From: Cyanobacteria bacterium RM1_2_2
GTDB lineage: Bacteria; Cyanobacteriota; Cyanobacteriia; Elainellales; Elainellaceae
Assembly (NCBI GenBank): GCA_012033495.1
Contig: JAAUQT010000007.1
Coordinates: 1-62,818, forward strand
Direction: 5' to 3'
DNA length: 62,818 nucleotides
Position 1 is the first letter of the stretch; every line of letters starts with the position of its first letter. The notes under the pieces were generated by a model that worked only from the letters and a program-made list of their open reading frames with translations, was not told the DNA's origin and did not search any database. Below, piece by piece: positions 38,212-47,945 of the stretch. A program made the translations under genes and the position numbers.

Positions 38212-39159
38212 ATGGGAGAGCTTTATCCAGCGATTGAACCCTACCAAACTGGCAAACTGCGCGTTTCCGACTTGCATACCTTGTATTTCGAGCAGGTAGG
38301 CAACCCAGAAGGGAAACCCGTTGTCTTCCTGCATGGCGGGCCAGGTGGCGGCATTGATCCGATCTACCGCTGCTATTTCGACCCTAAGCAATGGCGAATT
38401 ATTTTGTTTGACCAACGGGGTTGCGGTCAAAGCCTTCCCCACGCCGAGCTAGCCCAAAACACGACCTGGGATCTGGTGAGCGACATCGAGCAACTTCGGA
38501 CTCATTTGGGTATCGAAAAATGGGTTGTGTTTGGCGGCAGTTGGGGCAGCACGCTCGCCCTTGCCTACAGCCAAACCTATCCAACTGCTTGCGTCGGGCT
38601 AATTTTGCGCGGCATCTTTTTATTGCGACCGCAAGAATTGCGCTGGTTTTATCAAGAAGGGGCTAGCTATCTGTTCCCAGATGCTTGGGAGGAATACCTG
38701 AAACCCATTCCTGAAGCCGAACGGCATGATTTGATTGCAGCTTACTATCAGCGGTTGACTAGCCCCGACCCAACAGTGCGTTCAACGGCAGCGCGAGCCT
38801 GGTCAATTTGGGAAGCGAGCACCAGTAAGCTAATGATTGATCCAAATTTGCAGCAAAGGTTCGGAGAGAGTCACTTCGCTGAAGCCTTTGCGCGAATCGA
38901 ATGTCATTACTTCATAAATCAAGGTTTTCTGGCAACGGAAGATCAATTGTTGAGAAACTGCGATCAAATTCAGCATCTGCCAACGGTGATTGTGCAAGGT
39001 CGCTATGATGTTGTTTGCCCAATGTGGTCTGCTTGGGAACTACACCATGCTTTGCCGCAAGCTGAATTCATTGTGGTTCCCGATGCTGGTCACTCAATGA
39101 CGGAAACTGGAATTCGCAGCGCCTTAATTGATGCAACTGACCGCTTTGCGCTGTTGTAG
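38212..39159 (+). CDS. pip: proline iminopeptidase
   Basis: A 315-residue alpha/beta hydrolase that removes N-terminal proline from peptides (family S33). Motifs: HGGPGGGIDP (oxyanion hole), FDQRGCGQS, the nucleophile elbow GGSWGSTLALAY, the acid GRYDVVCP and the base DAGHS near the C terminus. The open frame starts at 38131, but the 27 extra residues are not family-like; homologues begin with LYP.IEPY, so I use ATG 38212. The cellular role is likely recycling of proline from peptides. Confidence 0.93.
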   Translation: MGELYPAIEPYQTGKLRVSDLHTLYFEQVGNPEGKPVVFLHGGPGGGIDPIYRCYFDPKQWRIILFDQRGCGQSLPHAELAQNTTWDLVSDIEQLRTHLGIEKWVVFGGSWGSTLALAYSQTYPTACVGLILRGIFLLRPQELRWFYQEGASYLFPDAWEEYLKPIPEAERHDLIAAYYQRLTSPDPTVRSTAARAWSIWEASTSKLMIDPNLQQRFGESHFAEAFARIECHYFINQGFLATEDQLLRNCDQIQHLPTVIVQGRYDVVCPMWSAWELHHALPQAEFIVVPDAGHSMTETGIRSALIDATDRFALL

Positions 39160-39224
39160 ATTGGTTGATCTGAATCTAACGAGCTGCTTAGAAATTTCCT
39201 AAACCAAAATATATCTCTAGGTTG

Positions 39225-39290
39225 GGGCAGGTTTTGCCAAAGAATAGTCTGTCAGGCAATGATCTTGTTACTAAGTCACTAAACCTGCCC
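39225..39290. repeat. GGGCRGGTTT palindromic element, copy 2
   Basis: Perfect inverted arms GGGCAGGTTT (39225-39234) and AAACCTGCCC (39281-39290) around 46 bases. It shares the sequence GGCAGGTTTTGC at the left and TAAACCTGCCC at the right with the 60071 copy, and has similar internal words. It lies between the convergent pip and hydrolase genes. Confidence 0.75.
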
Positions 39291-39377
39291 GTGCAGGGAT
39301 CTTGTTGCTCTAGGAATCTCTTTAAAGATCCCCAATTTTTGAAGAATTCAGGATCTGAGTGTGGATAGGCAAACACC

Positions 39378-40184
39378 CTAACCTCCGGTGACAGGTTGGC
39401 GCTCTGGCAGCAAATTTACCGATTGCAAAATATCATGCAGGTAAACATCTGCTTCGAGAAGGCAGGCATGTCCACTATCTGGTAGCACATGGGTTTTGGA
39501 GTTGGGAATCAGTTTGGTCAATCTCTTGGCTTCATCGACAGATGGCAGGATAGAGTCTCTACCGCTCGCAATGACCAGCGTCGGCTGCTTGATTTGCCGC
39601 AGATCGACATCGCTAAACTGAAACTCCCGGAGAAGTGCAACTCGCCAAACCGATGTTTCCTGGGTCATGCCCTGCACTGCGGTTAATAAAGCGCGTCGAT
39701 CGTCGGCTTCAATGCGACCAAGAGCAGCCAAAATTGGTAAAAACCACAGCCAGAAGTTTTGATAAATCAGATTAGGAACAGGGCGGGCTAAAAATGACAG
39801 CCAATATAGCCAAGATGGACGGTTGAAGGCTGAAGCCGGGTTTACCAGGGTCAAATAGTCAAATAGGTGCGGTGAATGATTGATGACTTTAAGTGCCAAG
39901 CACCCGCCAAACGATTCGCCACACAAGTAGACGGCCGATCTTGGGCTGCGCTTGAGTTCTGTTTTCACCAAACCGACCACTTGCTCGGTCAACTGCTCCC
40001 AATTGGCCAGATCATCGGGTGGAATTTCTAGACAACGAATGTCAAACGTTTTCTCCAACCCTTCCAGTTGCCGATACAACAGTTGCCCCGTTCCGTCTCC
40101 ACCTGGCAGATAGATGAACAACGGTGCGTTGGGTTGGGGTGTTCTCGGCGACCGCAGCGCCAAAAAGTAAGGCGAGTCTGACAT
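39378..40184 (-). CDS. alpha/beta hydrolase
   Basis: A 268-residue alpha/beta hydrolase. The nucleophile elbow CGESFGGCLAL, the acid in ASGRDSILP and the base in DSGHACLLE make a full triad. It follows an LPLAT acyltransferase gene with only 4 bases between the stop and this start, so the two are co-transcribed. In plants and some bacteria a hydrolase domain and an acyltransferase domain are fused in esterase/lipase/thioesterase proteins, including phytyl ester synthases. The pair here could be a split version; that is inference. Substrate unknown. Confidence 0.85.
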   Translation of the reverse strand: MSDSPYFLALRSPRTPQPNAPLFIYLPGGDGTGQLLYRQLEGLEKTFDIRCLEIPPDDLANWEQLTEQVVGLVKTELKRSPRSAVYLCGESFGGCLALKVINHSPHLFDYLTLVNPASAFNRPSWLYWLSFLARPVPNLIYQNFWLWFLPILAALGRIEADDRRALLTAVQGMTQETSVWRVALLREFQFSDVDLRQIKQPTLVIASGRDSILPSVDEAKRLTKLIPNSKTHVLPDSGHACLLEADVYLHDILQSVNLLPERQPVTGG

Positions 40185-40188
40185 GCTT

Positions 40189-40908
40189 CTAACAACCGTA
40201 TTTCAGCAAGGCTGTAATTTCATCTCGGCAGTGCTCCGTTAGATCAGTTACAACGGTTTTGGCCTGCCTGCCCTGATAGCTTTGGCGCTGAGTTTTACTG
40301 ATCCAAAGTGGCCGTCCTGCTAGAACATCAACCTGTTGATAAGTCACCATTGGATGCCAACCTGATTGGTCAAACAGCGGCTCTGATGGATCAAACCAAC
40401 TTAAGAGCTTCAGCGGAATAGGAAATTTTGTGGTTTCCTGCTGAGAAACGATTGCCACTGGCAGAACAGCAATGCTTTCCACTGGAGCGCGTAAGGCAAG
40501 ATGAGCAAACCCTCGATGCAGTGCTCCTAGCTGTCTAGAATCCGTGAGATGCACCATCGGCTGAGTGCCTTCTGGAAAGATCCCGACAACCTGTTGAGTT
40601 TGCAAAAGCTGAGTGGCCTGATGAAAAAAGCTCTGCTGTCTTTGATCTGGAGCATCCAGCGGAAAGCAGCCCAACCGCAAAATAAATTCACGCAAGATCG
40701 GCACTTGCCCCATGTAATGATGACAAGCAAAGCGAACAGGGCGATTCAAAGCTGCCATCAACAGAGGAGCATCCATGAAGCTGCGATGGTTGCTCACAAC
40801 GACTACGGCGCTATCTCTCGGAATGCGATCCTGATGATGGCAGAACATTCGTGTTCCCATGATCGCGAGTAGCTGCTGAGAAAAAATTAACGGACTTTGA
40901 GCCGGCAT
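40189..40908 (-). CDS. lysophospholipid acyltransferase (PlsC) family protein
   Basis: A 239-residue acyltransferase with the family motifs NHRSFMDAP (the catalytic NHx4D) and FPEGTQP (block III). The remaining blocks are recognisable as PVRFACHHYMGQVPILREFILRLGCFPLD and AVLPVAIVS. Members transfer an acyl group from acyl-ACP or acyl-CoA to glycerol lipids or other alcohols such as phytol. It stands immediately upstream of the hydrolase gene. It could be a 1-acylglycerol-3-phosphate acyltransferase or a phytyl-ester or triacylglycerol synthase relative; sequence alone does not decide. Confidence 0.85.
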   Translation of the reverse strand: MPAQSPLIFSQQLLAIMGTRMFCHHQDRIPRDSAVVVVSNHRSFMDAPLLMAALNRPVRFACHHYMGQVPILREFILRLGCFPLDAPDQRQQSFFHQATQLLQTQQVVGIFPEGTQPMVHLTDSRQLGALHRGFAHLALRAPVESIAVLPVAIVSQQETTKFPIPLKLLSWFDPSEPLFDQSGWHPMVTYQQVDVLAGRPLWISKTQRQSYQGRQAKTVVTDLTEHCRDEITALLKYGC

Positions 40909-41037
40909 TGATGGGTAAGAACGGTAACTTAACGTTTCTTCATGCTAGACCAGAATGACTCTATTTTGCCTGCGTCAAGAGGATGGTTACAAGTTCAGTA
41001 GTGAGAACCTTTTCACCAGTCAGATTTTCTACAGAAA

Positions 41038-41092
41038 GGAACTGTCGCTCTGCCATCGTCAGGGTGCTAGCTGCAATGGATCACAGCCCCTA
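41038..41092 (+). mobile_element. MITE-like element, right half only
   Basis: About 55 bases matching the right half of the 49616 element: CTGTCGC, TGCCATCGTCAGGG and AATGGATCACAGCCCCTA. The left half is missing or decayed. In the full copies this same half is a self-contained inverted pair, TAGGGGCTGT to ACAGCCCCTA; here the left arm has changed to GGAACTGT. Confidence 0.65.
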
Positions 41093-41238
41093 GCAAGCAG
41101 TTTTTCCAATGACAACGTTCAGATCTGGGAACTGCTGCAAGGAAGCTACTTTTTGATTACCTAAAAGTGTCACTGTCTCTCAGAAGTATTGTCTAAGTAC
41201 GTAGAAGAACCCAATCAAAATGACATAGAATTCGGGTT

Positions 41239-41372
41239 TCGACTGCGCTCAACCCGCCGTGTGACTGCGCTCAACCCGCCGTGTGACTGCGCTCAACCCA
41301 TTGAATGCTGAAGGTTGGCGCGGTGAGTGGAGCCGAAACGCATCTGACCGTTCATTTTGTTTATTTCCTTAT
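41239..41372. repeat. GACTGCGCTCAACC interspersed repeat, copy 2
   Basis: Two exact 22-bp units GACTGCGCTCAACCCGCCGT plus GT (41241-41262, 41263-41284) and a third partial unit (41285-41300). The tail GTTGGCGCGGTGAGTGGAGCCGAAACGCATCTGACCGTTCATTTTGT follows, nearly identical to the tail before the GST gene. Together the two ends form an imperfect inverted repeat. Confidence 0.8.
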
Positions 41373-41969
41373 CTGCTGGCTTGCCTCGCCCTTTAGCTGT
41401 AAATCGGCGTCAAGTAAGAGATATTTCTATGCACTGATTGAGTCTCTTAAACCTTGCTTAAAGCGCTAATGATAGTGAGATATAGACAAGTTAACTTAAC
41501 AAATTAACGTGCTTTTTAATATGCGTTGAGCAAAATACATAAGAACAAACTAGAGATTAGATAAAGAGAACAAAACTAACAGCTTTAGGGCTGGTGGCTG
41601 AGGCATAATTAACGGGTAAGCCTCTGTATGTATTGGTTGTGGGCATTCAGGTTGCTGCCACACGAATAGCAATTAATCTTTCTATAATTACTATGTATCG
41701 CGGCTAAGAGCTATGTTTTTGGTGGTTTTGCGGCAGCTTAACTGATTGCAACCCCGAAAATAAAAGTATTCTCAAGCATTTTGTAGAGGTTACTGGTTTT
41801 TAGACCGTTTTACTTCTGTTTCCCAGAGGTTTAGGCTAGATAATGCTTTGTTTTCAAGTTAGCTTTCGAGCAGCACGGACTCAGAATATCTGTGCGGCTG
41901 ACCGATGCTTGCTTTTTCGCCCTTCGAGTATAGTTGTTGATAGCTTTAAAAGTCGTTCTTTAAAATCAC
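41373..41969. other. intergenic region upstream of metG
   Basis: About 600 AT-rich bases with no credible gene. The metG promoter must lie here, but I found no convincing -35/-10 pair. Confidence 0.5.
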
Positions 41970-43559
41970 ATGAGTTTTAGCGTCACGGATCAAGAGACGT
42001 TCTCGATTACAACACCCATTTATTACGTCAATGATGTGCCACACATTGGCAGCGCCTACACGACAATCGCTGCGGATGTGATTGCTCGATATCAGCGATT
42101 GCAAGGAAAGTCTGTCCGCATGGTGACAGGAACAGACGAACACGGGCAAAAAATTCAGCGCACAGCCGAAGCCGTAGGACGCTTGCCGCAAGAACACTCC
42201 GATCTCATTGCTAAAGAATTCGCCACACTTTGGCAACGGCTTTCGATTCAGGTAGACAGCTTCATTCGTACAACCGATCCCCGGCATGAAGCCATTGTGA
42301 AAGAGTTTTTCCAGCGAGTCTGGGAGAAGGGCGACATCTATTCAGGACAGCAGCAGGGTTGGTATTGCGTTGCCTGTGAGGAGTTCAAGGAAGAACGCGA
42401 CTTGCTCGAAGGGCATCACTGTCCTTTGCATCCCAACAAGAAAGTGGAATGGCGCGACGAGCAAAATTACTTCTTTAGACTGTCAAAATATCAGAGCCAG
42501 CTTGAGCAGCTTTATCAAACTCATCCTGACTTTATTCAGCCAGAGAGCCGCCGGAATGAAGTGCTGAGTTTCGTTAGTCAGGGGTTGCAGGATTTTTCGA
42601 TCTCGCGGGTCAACCTAGACTGGGGGATTCCGGTTCCGGCAAACCCTAACCATACCATCTATGTTTGGTTCGATGCACTGCTGGCTTACATCACGGCGTT
42701 GCTAGAACCCAATCAAGAACCGACTCTGGCCAACGCAACGGCAAAGTGGTATCCCTTCAACATTCATTTGATTGGCAAAGATATTCTGCGGTTCCATGCG
42801 GTTTATTGGCCGGCTATGCTGATGTCGGCTGAAATACCGCTGCCAGATCGCGTCTTTGGACACGGATTTTTAACCAAGGATGGGCAGAAAATTAGCAAAA
42901 CCGTCGGTAACGTCATTGACCCTGTTGATTTGGTGGATCGCTATAGTGCGGATGCAGTCCGCTATTATTTTCTCAAAGAAATCGAGTTTGGCCGAGATGG
43001 AGACTTCAATGAAACTCGGTTTGTCAACATTCTCAATGCCGACCTCGCCAATGATTTGGGGAATTTATTGAACCGCACCTTAAAAATGGTGCATAAGTAC
43101 TGTGGCGGTCACGTTCCAGCGATAGAAGTGACGCAAATTCCTCCGGATGATGTGCTGCGTTCCAAGGGAGAAGAATTAGGGAAGCAGGTTGCCGCCGCTT
43201 ATGAAGAGTTGGCGTTTAGTCAAGCTTGTGAGGCAGTGATGGCGCTGGTGCGGGCTGGCAATAAATATGTCGATGAGCAAGCCCCTTGGTCATTGTTTAA
43301 GCAAGGTAAACAAACGGAGCTAGAACAAGTTCTCTATAGCGTGTTAGAGTCTGTGCGGTTGGCAGCTTACCTGCTGTCTCCAATTATTCCTGATATTAGT
43401 CACGCAGTTTACCGACAGTTGGGCTTCTCGATCAGCTTCAATGATCCAAACATTGGAACTGAAGCGCCTTTTTCAAGTCATGCCAAGTGGGGCGTTCTAC
43501 CTGCCACCCAAGCCCTTGGAGAGCCTGAACCTGTGTTTCAACGGCTGGAGATCCCTTGA
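41970..43559 (+). CDS. metG: methionyl-tRNA synthetase
   Basis: A 529-residue class I aminoacyl-tRNA synthetase that charges initiator and elongator tRNA-Met. The HIGH motif is PHIGSAYTT, and the KMSKS loop is KISKTVGN. The zinc-binding knuckle follows the CP domain as CVACEEFKEERDLLEGHHCPLHP, with the pattern C-x2-C...C-x2-H. The anticodon-binding helical domain fills the C terminus. The C-terminal EMAP-like tRNA-binding domain of longer forms is absent, as is usual for this short cyanobacterial type. The start is ATG 41970. Confidence 0.96.
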   Translation: MSFSVTDQETFSITTPIYYVNDVPHIGSAYTTIAADVIARYQRLQGKSVRMVTGTDEHGQKIQRTAEAVGRLPQEHSDLIAKEFATLWQRLSIQVDSFIRTTDPRHEAIVKEFFQRVWEKGDIYSGQQQGWYCVACEEFKEERDLLEGHHCPLHPNKKVEWRDEQNYFFRLSKYQSQLEQLYQTHPDFIQPESRRNEVLSFVSQGLQDFSISRVNLDWGIPVPANPNHTIYVWFDALLAYITALLEPNQEPTLANATAKWYPFNIHLIGKDILRFHAVYWPAMLMSAEIPLPDRVFGHGFLTKDGQKISKTVGNVIDPVDLVDRYSADAVRYYFLKEIEFGRDGDFNETRFVNILNADLANDLGNLLNRTLKMVHKYCGGHVPAIEVTQIPPDDVLRSKGEELGKQVAAAYEELAFSQACEAVMALVRAGNKYVDEQAPWSLFKQGKQTELEQVLYSVLESVRLAAYLLSPIIPDISHAVYRQLGFSISFNDPNIGTEAPFSSHAKWGVLPATQALGEPEPVFQRLEIP

Positions 43560-43737
43560 CGAATACGCTTTGATGCGGTCGCTTTGAGCAAATGGCGCCG
43601 CTTGAATTCTGCTTAGGTTGGTTTCGGATAGCTGCTTTGAAGTGAGTGCTCACTAGCTCAAACGTTACGACAGCTTAAAACAATCTTTTCTTTTATCTGT
43701 TTAACTCTGTTGATAAAAAAACGAGGTATGAAAAATT

Positions 43738-44349
43738 ATGTTCAACAATCAACTGGAAAGCGAAACTACGTTGTTTACCCCCGAACAGGTTCTAGAAAAT
43801 AGGGGACGGGTGGCTATCTTTATTGATGGCTCTAACTTGTTTTATGCAGCGCTACAATTGGGGATCGAAATTGACTACACGAAACTGCTGTGCCGCCTCA
43901 CTGCTGGGTCACGCCTGCTGCGGTCATTTTTCTATACGGGCGTCGATCGCACCAACGAAAAGCAGCAGGGTTTCTTGCTCTGGATGCGGCGCAATGGCTA
44001 TCGGGTGATTTCTAAAGATCTGGTGCAGTTGCCGGATGGCTCGAAAAAAGCCAATCTAGACGTTGAAATTGCCGTTGACATGATGGCGCTGGTGGGTTCC
44101 TACGATACCGCCGTGCTGGTTAGCGGTGATGGCGATCTGGCTTACGCGGTGGATGCGGTGAGCTATCGAGGCGTGCGAGTTGAGGTGGTAAGCCTGCGCT
44201 CGATGACGAGTGACAGCCTGATCAACGTGTCGGATCGATATATTGACCTCGATTCCATCAAAGAAGATATCCAAAAAACACCGCGCCAAGGCTACACCTA
44301 TCGTCCGCTTTCCGGGATCGGATTGGTGGAAGACCTGCCAGATGATTAG
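43738..44349 (+). CDS. NYN-domain protein (LabA/DUF88 type)
   Basis: A 203-residue protein with the PIN-like NYN fold. Acidic metal-site residues appear in AIFIDGSNLFY, LDVEIAVDMM and VLVSGDGDLAYAV. NYN proteins are putative ribonucleases. LabA, a relative in Synechococcus elongatus, acts in output from the KaiC circadian clock; orthology here is not shown. It lies 178 bases after metG and 54 bases before lptC on the same strand. Confidence 0.88.
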   Translation: MFNNQLESETTLFTPEQVLENRGRVAIFIDGSNLFYAALQLGIEIDYTKLLCRLTAGSRLLRSFFYTGVDRTNEKQQGFLLWMRRNGYRVISKDLVQLPDGSKKANLDVEIAVDMMALVGSYDTAVLVSGDGDLAYAVDAVSYRGVRVEVVSLRSMTSDSLINVSDRYIDLDSIKEDIQKTPRQGYTYRPLSGIGLVEDLPDD

Positions 44350-44403
44350 CGGGTAGGCTTGACCCAGATAACGAAAACCTGATGGCTTGGCGTAAGTTCT
44401 ATC

Positions 44404-45606
44404 ATGGAAATGCGCCGAGAAAAAACGAGTGGGAAGAAAATAACGATGGGAATGCGACCTCAGACAAGTTGGCTAACCCCCTTGAGTCTGCTGCTGGTGA
44501 TTAGCTTGGCAGGAGGTTGCCGCACGCCAGCCAATCGCAGCGCGGAGAAGCTCGCAGAAGATAGCTCGGCTGCCCAAAAGCTGGATACAAACCTGGCTTT
44601 CAACAACATTACCTTAGAAGAATCAGACGATCAGGGGCAAACCCTCTGGAAGGTGAGAGCGGCTCAGGCGATCTACACGCCCGATCAGAAGCTGGCTAGA
44701 ATCACGTCACCAACGGGACAACTTTATCAGGATGGCAAACCTATCTATCGGATTCAAGCCCAGCGCGGAGAGATTCAGCGCAGTGGCGATCGAATTGTGC
44801 TGCGCGGTGAAGTGATTGCTACTGACACCGAGAGCGGGGCAGTGCTGCGAGCCGACCAAATGGAATGGCAGCCTAAGCAGGATTTGATGACGCTGCGCGG
44901 CAACCTGCGGGGTTCTCATCCTCAAATGCAGCTATCGGCAAATCAGGCCAAAATCTCTAACCGTCAGCAGCGGATTGAGCTATTTGGCAAGGTGAACGCC
45001 ATTACCACGGAGCCGAAGCTACGAATGCAGGGCGAGCAAGTGGTTTGGCAGGTGAAAGACGAAAAAGTGATGAGTGATCGTCCGGTCAAGGTTCAGCGGC
45101 TTCAGGGCGATCAGGCAACCGACCAAGGGACTGCAAACCGGGCTGAAGTCGATCTGGCAAAAAAAACAGCCCATCTTAAGCAAAATGCGCGTTTGACGGT
45201 ACTCGAACCGCCCTTGCAGATAGACGGTAATTCGCTGATTTGGAATGTTGATAAGCAAACGCTGGTGGCAGACCAACCGCTCACGGTAGTACAACGACAG
45301 CAGCAGATTACTATCACCGCGAACCGTGGTCGGATGGAAATGAAGCCTGAAATTGCCTACTTCAACGGCAATGTGCAAGCAGCAGCCCCTAACCAAGCTC
45401 GGCTCACCTCAGATGACCTCACTTGGAAGGTTGGTTCTCAGGAAGTGACGGCGTTGGGCAATGTGGTCTATGTTCAACCTGATCCGCCAGCAACGCTGAG
45501 AGGGGGCAAAGCAGTCGGTAAGCTGCAAAATCAAACAGTCGTGGTGAGCGGCGGCCGGGTAGTCACCGAGATTGTGCCGCAGCAAGACTTGATTCCGGGT
45601 GGCTAA
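44404..45606 (+). CDS. lptC: LptC-type lipopolysaccharide export protein
   Basis: A 400-residue protein with an N-terminal lipobox (SLAGGC, Cys39), so probably lipid-anchored in the periplasm. The LptC domain (about 60-190, FNNITLEESDDQGQTLWKVRA, then RGEIQRSGDRIVLRG) is followed by further OstA/LptA-like beta repeats (ELFGKVNAITTEP, FNGNVQAAAP, LGNVVYVQP). In the LptB2FGC-A-D bridge, LptC passes lipopolysaccharide from the inner membrane to LptA. The cyanobacterial form is longer and may cover part of the LptA role; that is an inference. It is convergent with dacB. Confidence 0.87.
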   Translation: MEMRREKTSGKKITMGMRPQTSWLTPLSLLLVISLAGGCRTPANRSAEKLAEDSSAAQKLDTNLAFNNITLEESDDQGQTLWKVRAAQAIYTPDQKLARITSPTGQLYQDGKPIYRIQAQRGEIQRSGDRIVLRGEVIATDTESGAVLRADQMEWQPKQDLMTLRGNLRGSHPQMQLSANQAKISNRQQRIELFGKVNAITTEPKLRMQGEQVVWQVKDEKVMSDRPVKVQRLQGDQATDQGTANRAEVDLAKKTAHLKQNARLTVLEPPLQIDGNSLIWNVDKQTLVADQPLTVVQRQQQITITANRGRMEMKPEIAYFNGNVQAAAPNQARLTSDDLTWKVGSQEVTALGNVVYVQPDPPATLRGGKAVGKLQNQTVVVSGGRVVTEIVPQQDLIPGG

Positions 45607-45623
45607 GGCAGGAAACCCCAAAA

Positions 45624-46943
45624 TTAGTTGGAGCCGACAGGCTGATTGCGGATTGTTGCCCCTAACTGGGCTGCTCCATTTTGAGTGGGGTGAGTGGGTT
45701 TGGCGGCGGCTAGAGAGGCAACTCCCCAAACTTGCTGGACTTGCTGTAGCAGTAAATCTTGCTGCGAGTGAAAATTGCCAATGTCACCCCCCCCTAGGTT
45801 GATAATGGTGAACCAGACCAATCCCCGATCGCGGGTGGGCAATACGCCTGCCAGCGCACTTACCTCATTCAGCGTCCCGGTCTTAACCACCGTGCCGATG
45901 GGAGTTTGCCGCCCTTCTAAAGTGCCGACATCGCGCCCCAAAATGGGGTAGACATCTGCAATGGTGAATTGGCGAGCCTGAAGATAGCGCTGAGTGGCAA
46001 CCAAAATAGTGGTGGCGGCACGCGGCGACAGGCGATTTTCCATCCCTAACCCCGACCCGTTGATCAGGCTAATTTCGGAGGGCGAAATTTTGGTTAGTTC
46101 GACCACCTGACGTGTGACGGCTGAGGCTCCCCCTACCGCATCAGCCAGCATTTGTGACATCACATTGTTGCTATAAACATTCATTGCCTTCAGCAAATCA
46201 ACCAACGGCATCGACTGATGTCGCAAAACAGGCAGAAGATTCGCTGAACTGCTTGATCCTCCTATCTGAACGCTGCCTTGAATCAACACTTGTGGGCGTG
46301 CTGTGCCCGGAGGCAGCTTCTGATGTTGCGCTTCAATTTCTCCAGACCATAAATTGGCATCTAGGGCTTGCTTGAGGGCATTCGCCGAACTTTGCCGATC
46401 TTCCTCAAAGTTCATCACAAAATTGCCCGTCACTATCAGATTGCCCTTAACCTGCCGAATTCCCGCCTGATTCAAGGCATTGCCCACTGCAATTCCCTCC
46501 TCCCAAACAAACAGTGGATCGCCACCGCCCTGCACAATTAAGTCACCTGCTACAACGCCATCTTGAATCGGGGCTGTGGTACTGAAGATTGTCTCAAACT
46601 GATGGTTGGGGCCCAACCGCGTCAGCGTGGCAAAAGTCGTGGCTATCTTGGTTAAAGAGGCGGCTGACAGAGGCACAGTGCCTTGATGCTCCACCAAAAC
46701 TTGATTGCTGGTTTGCATCCACACTCCCTGCCCTGAGGTCGGAAATCCAAGACCTGCTAGCGCTCCTAAATGCTGTTGAACGGCGAGTTGAGCAATCGGA
46801 TCAGGGCTAGGTGTTGTAATCGATTGAACCCAACTAGGATCAAGCCAAGGCGACCAATCCGTGAGTTGCAGGGGTTCAAGCTGAGGAGAAGTAGGACTAA
46901 AAAACAGAGAAAACAGCCCGCCAAGCAGATCTAGCACATCCAA
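45624..46943 (-). CDS. dacB: D-alanyl-D-alanine carboxypeptidase/endopeptidase (PBP4 type)
   Basis: A 439-residue class C low-molecular-mass penicillin-binding protein that trims or cuts cross-links in peptidoglycan in the periplasm. The active-site set is SLTKIATT (SxxK), YSNNV (SxN) and VVKTGTLNEVS (KTG). The family insertion between SxxK and SxN is present. An N-terminal hydrophobic stretch (about residues 1-16) looks like a signal or anchor. It is convergent with lptC, 17 bases apart. Confidence 0.92.
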   Translation of the reverse strand: MDVLDLLGGLFSLFFSPTSPQLEPLQLTDWSPWLDPSWVQSITTPSPDPIAQLAVQQHLGALAGLGFPTSGQGVWMQTSNQVLVEHQGTVPLSAASLTKIATTFATLTRLGPNHQFETIFSTTAPIQDGVVAGDLIVQGGGDPLFVWEEGIAVGNALNQAGIRQVKGNLIVTGNFVMNFEEDRQSSANALKQALDANLWSGEIEAQHQKLPPGTARPQVLIQGSVQIGGSSSSANLLPVLRHQSMPLVDLLKAMNVYSNNVMSQMLADAVGGASAVTRQVVELTKISPSEISLINGSGLGMENRLSPRAATTILVATQRYLQARQFTIADVYPILGRDVGTLEGRQTPIGTVVKTGTLNEVSALAGVLPTRDRGLVWFTIINLGGGDIGNFHSQQDLLLQQVQQVWGVASLAAAKPTHPTQNGAAQLGATIRNQPVGSN

Positions 46944-47298
46944 TCCCCTTAAACACTGATCGTTACAAGTAAAGCGTTACAAACAGCGCAAAAAAAATCA
47001 TACGGACTTAGGATAACGGATCTTGTCAAAAAGGGGCAGAGGATCTGTTATCGGAGTTCGTACTAATGTTCGTTCTAGTATTGAAAAAAGGTCACTATTA
47101 TTATGTATCTGGTTTCCACAAAGCTATAAACTTTGCGTTATTGAATTGAAGTATGAATTTGAAAGATCTCCACTTTCTCAATTCTTAATTTACATAGCAA
47201 TCCGATGTGAGCGATAGAACTTAGCCCATTTAGATTCCTAATCTTGAAGATTCCGGCGATCTGAATGGCTAAATTTCATGACCCACATCAGATTGCTA
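46944..47298. other. intergenic region between dacB and the MITE copy, no gene seen
   Basis: About 355 AT-rich bases between the divergent dacB and amt genes. I searched by eye for an NtcA box (GTA-N8-TAC) for the amt gene here and in 47466-47945 and found none with correct spacing. Confidence 0.45.
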
Positions 47299-47465
47299 CA
47301 GGGCGTGTCATCGCGTCATCAGTGATCGCGTCATCAGTGATCGCGTCATCAATTAATGGTCAAACGTTGACGGCATCAACTTGATCGCGCCCGTTCCCAA
47401 AAATAGGTTAGGGGCTGTCGCGCTGCCATCATCAAGATTTTGGCTGAAATGGATCACAGCCCCCA
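47299..47465 (+). mobile_element. MITE-like element, copy with internal 15-bp repeat expansion
   Basis: This copy has the same ends as the 49616 element, except that the terminal TA is CA on both sides. It is 167 bp long because ATCGCGTCATCAGTG is repeated three times head to tail (47310-47354, the last unit ending AATT). The right half includes GGGGCTGTCGCGCTGCCATC and ATGGATCACAGCCCC. It lies upstream of the amt gene. Confidence 0.72.
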
Positions 47466-47945
47466 GCAGTCCATTGCTGATTCAAACAAAGATTGAGCTT
47501 TATTAATTTTTTTAACTTCGCCTGAAACCAAGATCGACAGCAACAGCCAAACTATCAGCCATTTTGCCGGAGACAGCGGCAATCTAGGAAGCAGTTTTGC
47601 TTTCTCAAAATATTAAAACTTGCAAATCTGCAAACTTGCTGAGACGAATCAGGCAAAAATGTGTTTCAGGATACAGAATAACCGTGTTAAGAATTGATGA
47701 AATTCTAACAACACTTGCATTTTCTGCATCACCATCGGCTCCAAGTCGAAATTCCCTGAATCAAACATGGTGTGCGTGTGGGACATTCCTACGGCTTAGT
47801 GGGATTGGGCAAAGTTGCAGTCCCTCAAATTAGCAGGGTTCAGTGCGAGGTGCTGGGTTACTCTCCCTATCCGAACGGTTTAGATTTTGCGTTTTTATCC
47901 ATGGGCGCAGACTCGACCCATCCAATGTTGAAGGAACTTGCTGCA

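Noticed and set aside
40955..41164. 69-codon plus-strand frame
   Set aside because: Its second half lies in the half MITE copy, and the rest has no family resemblance.
47023..47217. 64-codon frame upstream of amt
   Set aside because: AT-rich intergenic sequence; no ribosome-binding site or family resemblance.
47466..47945. NtcA-binding site before amt
   Set aside because: The best candidate, near TGTTTCAGGATACA, has only TGT...ACA half-sites and lacks the GTA-N8-TAC spacing and bases.
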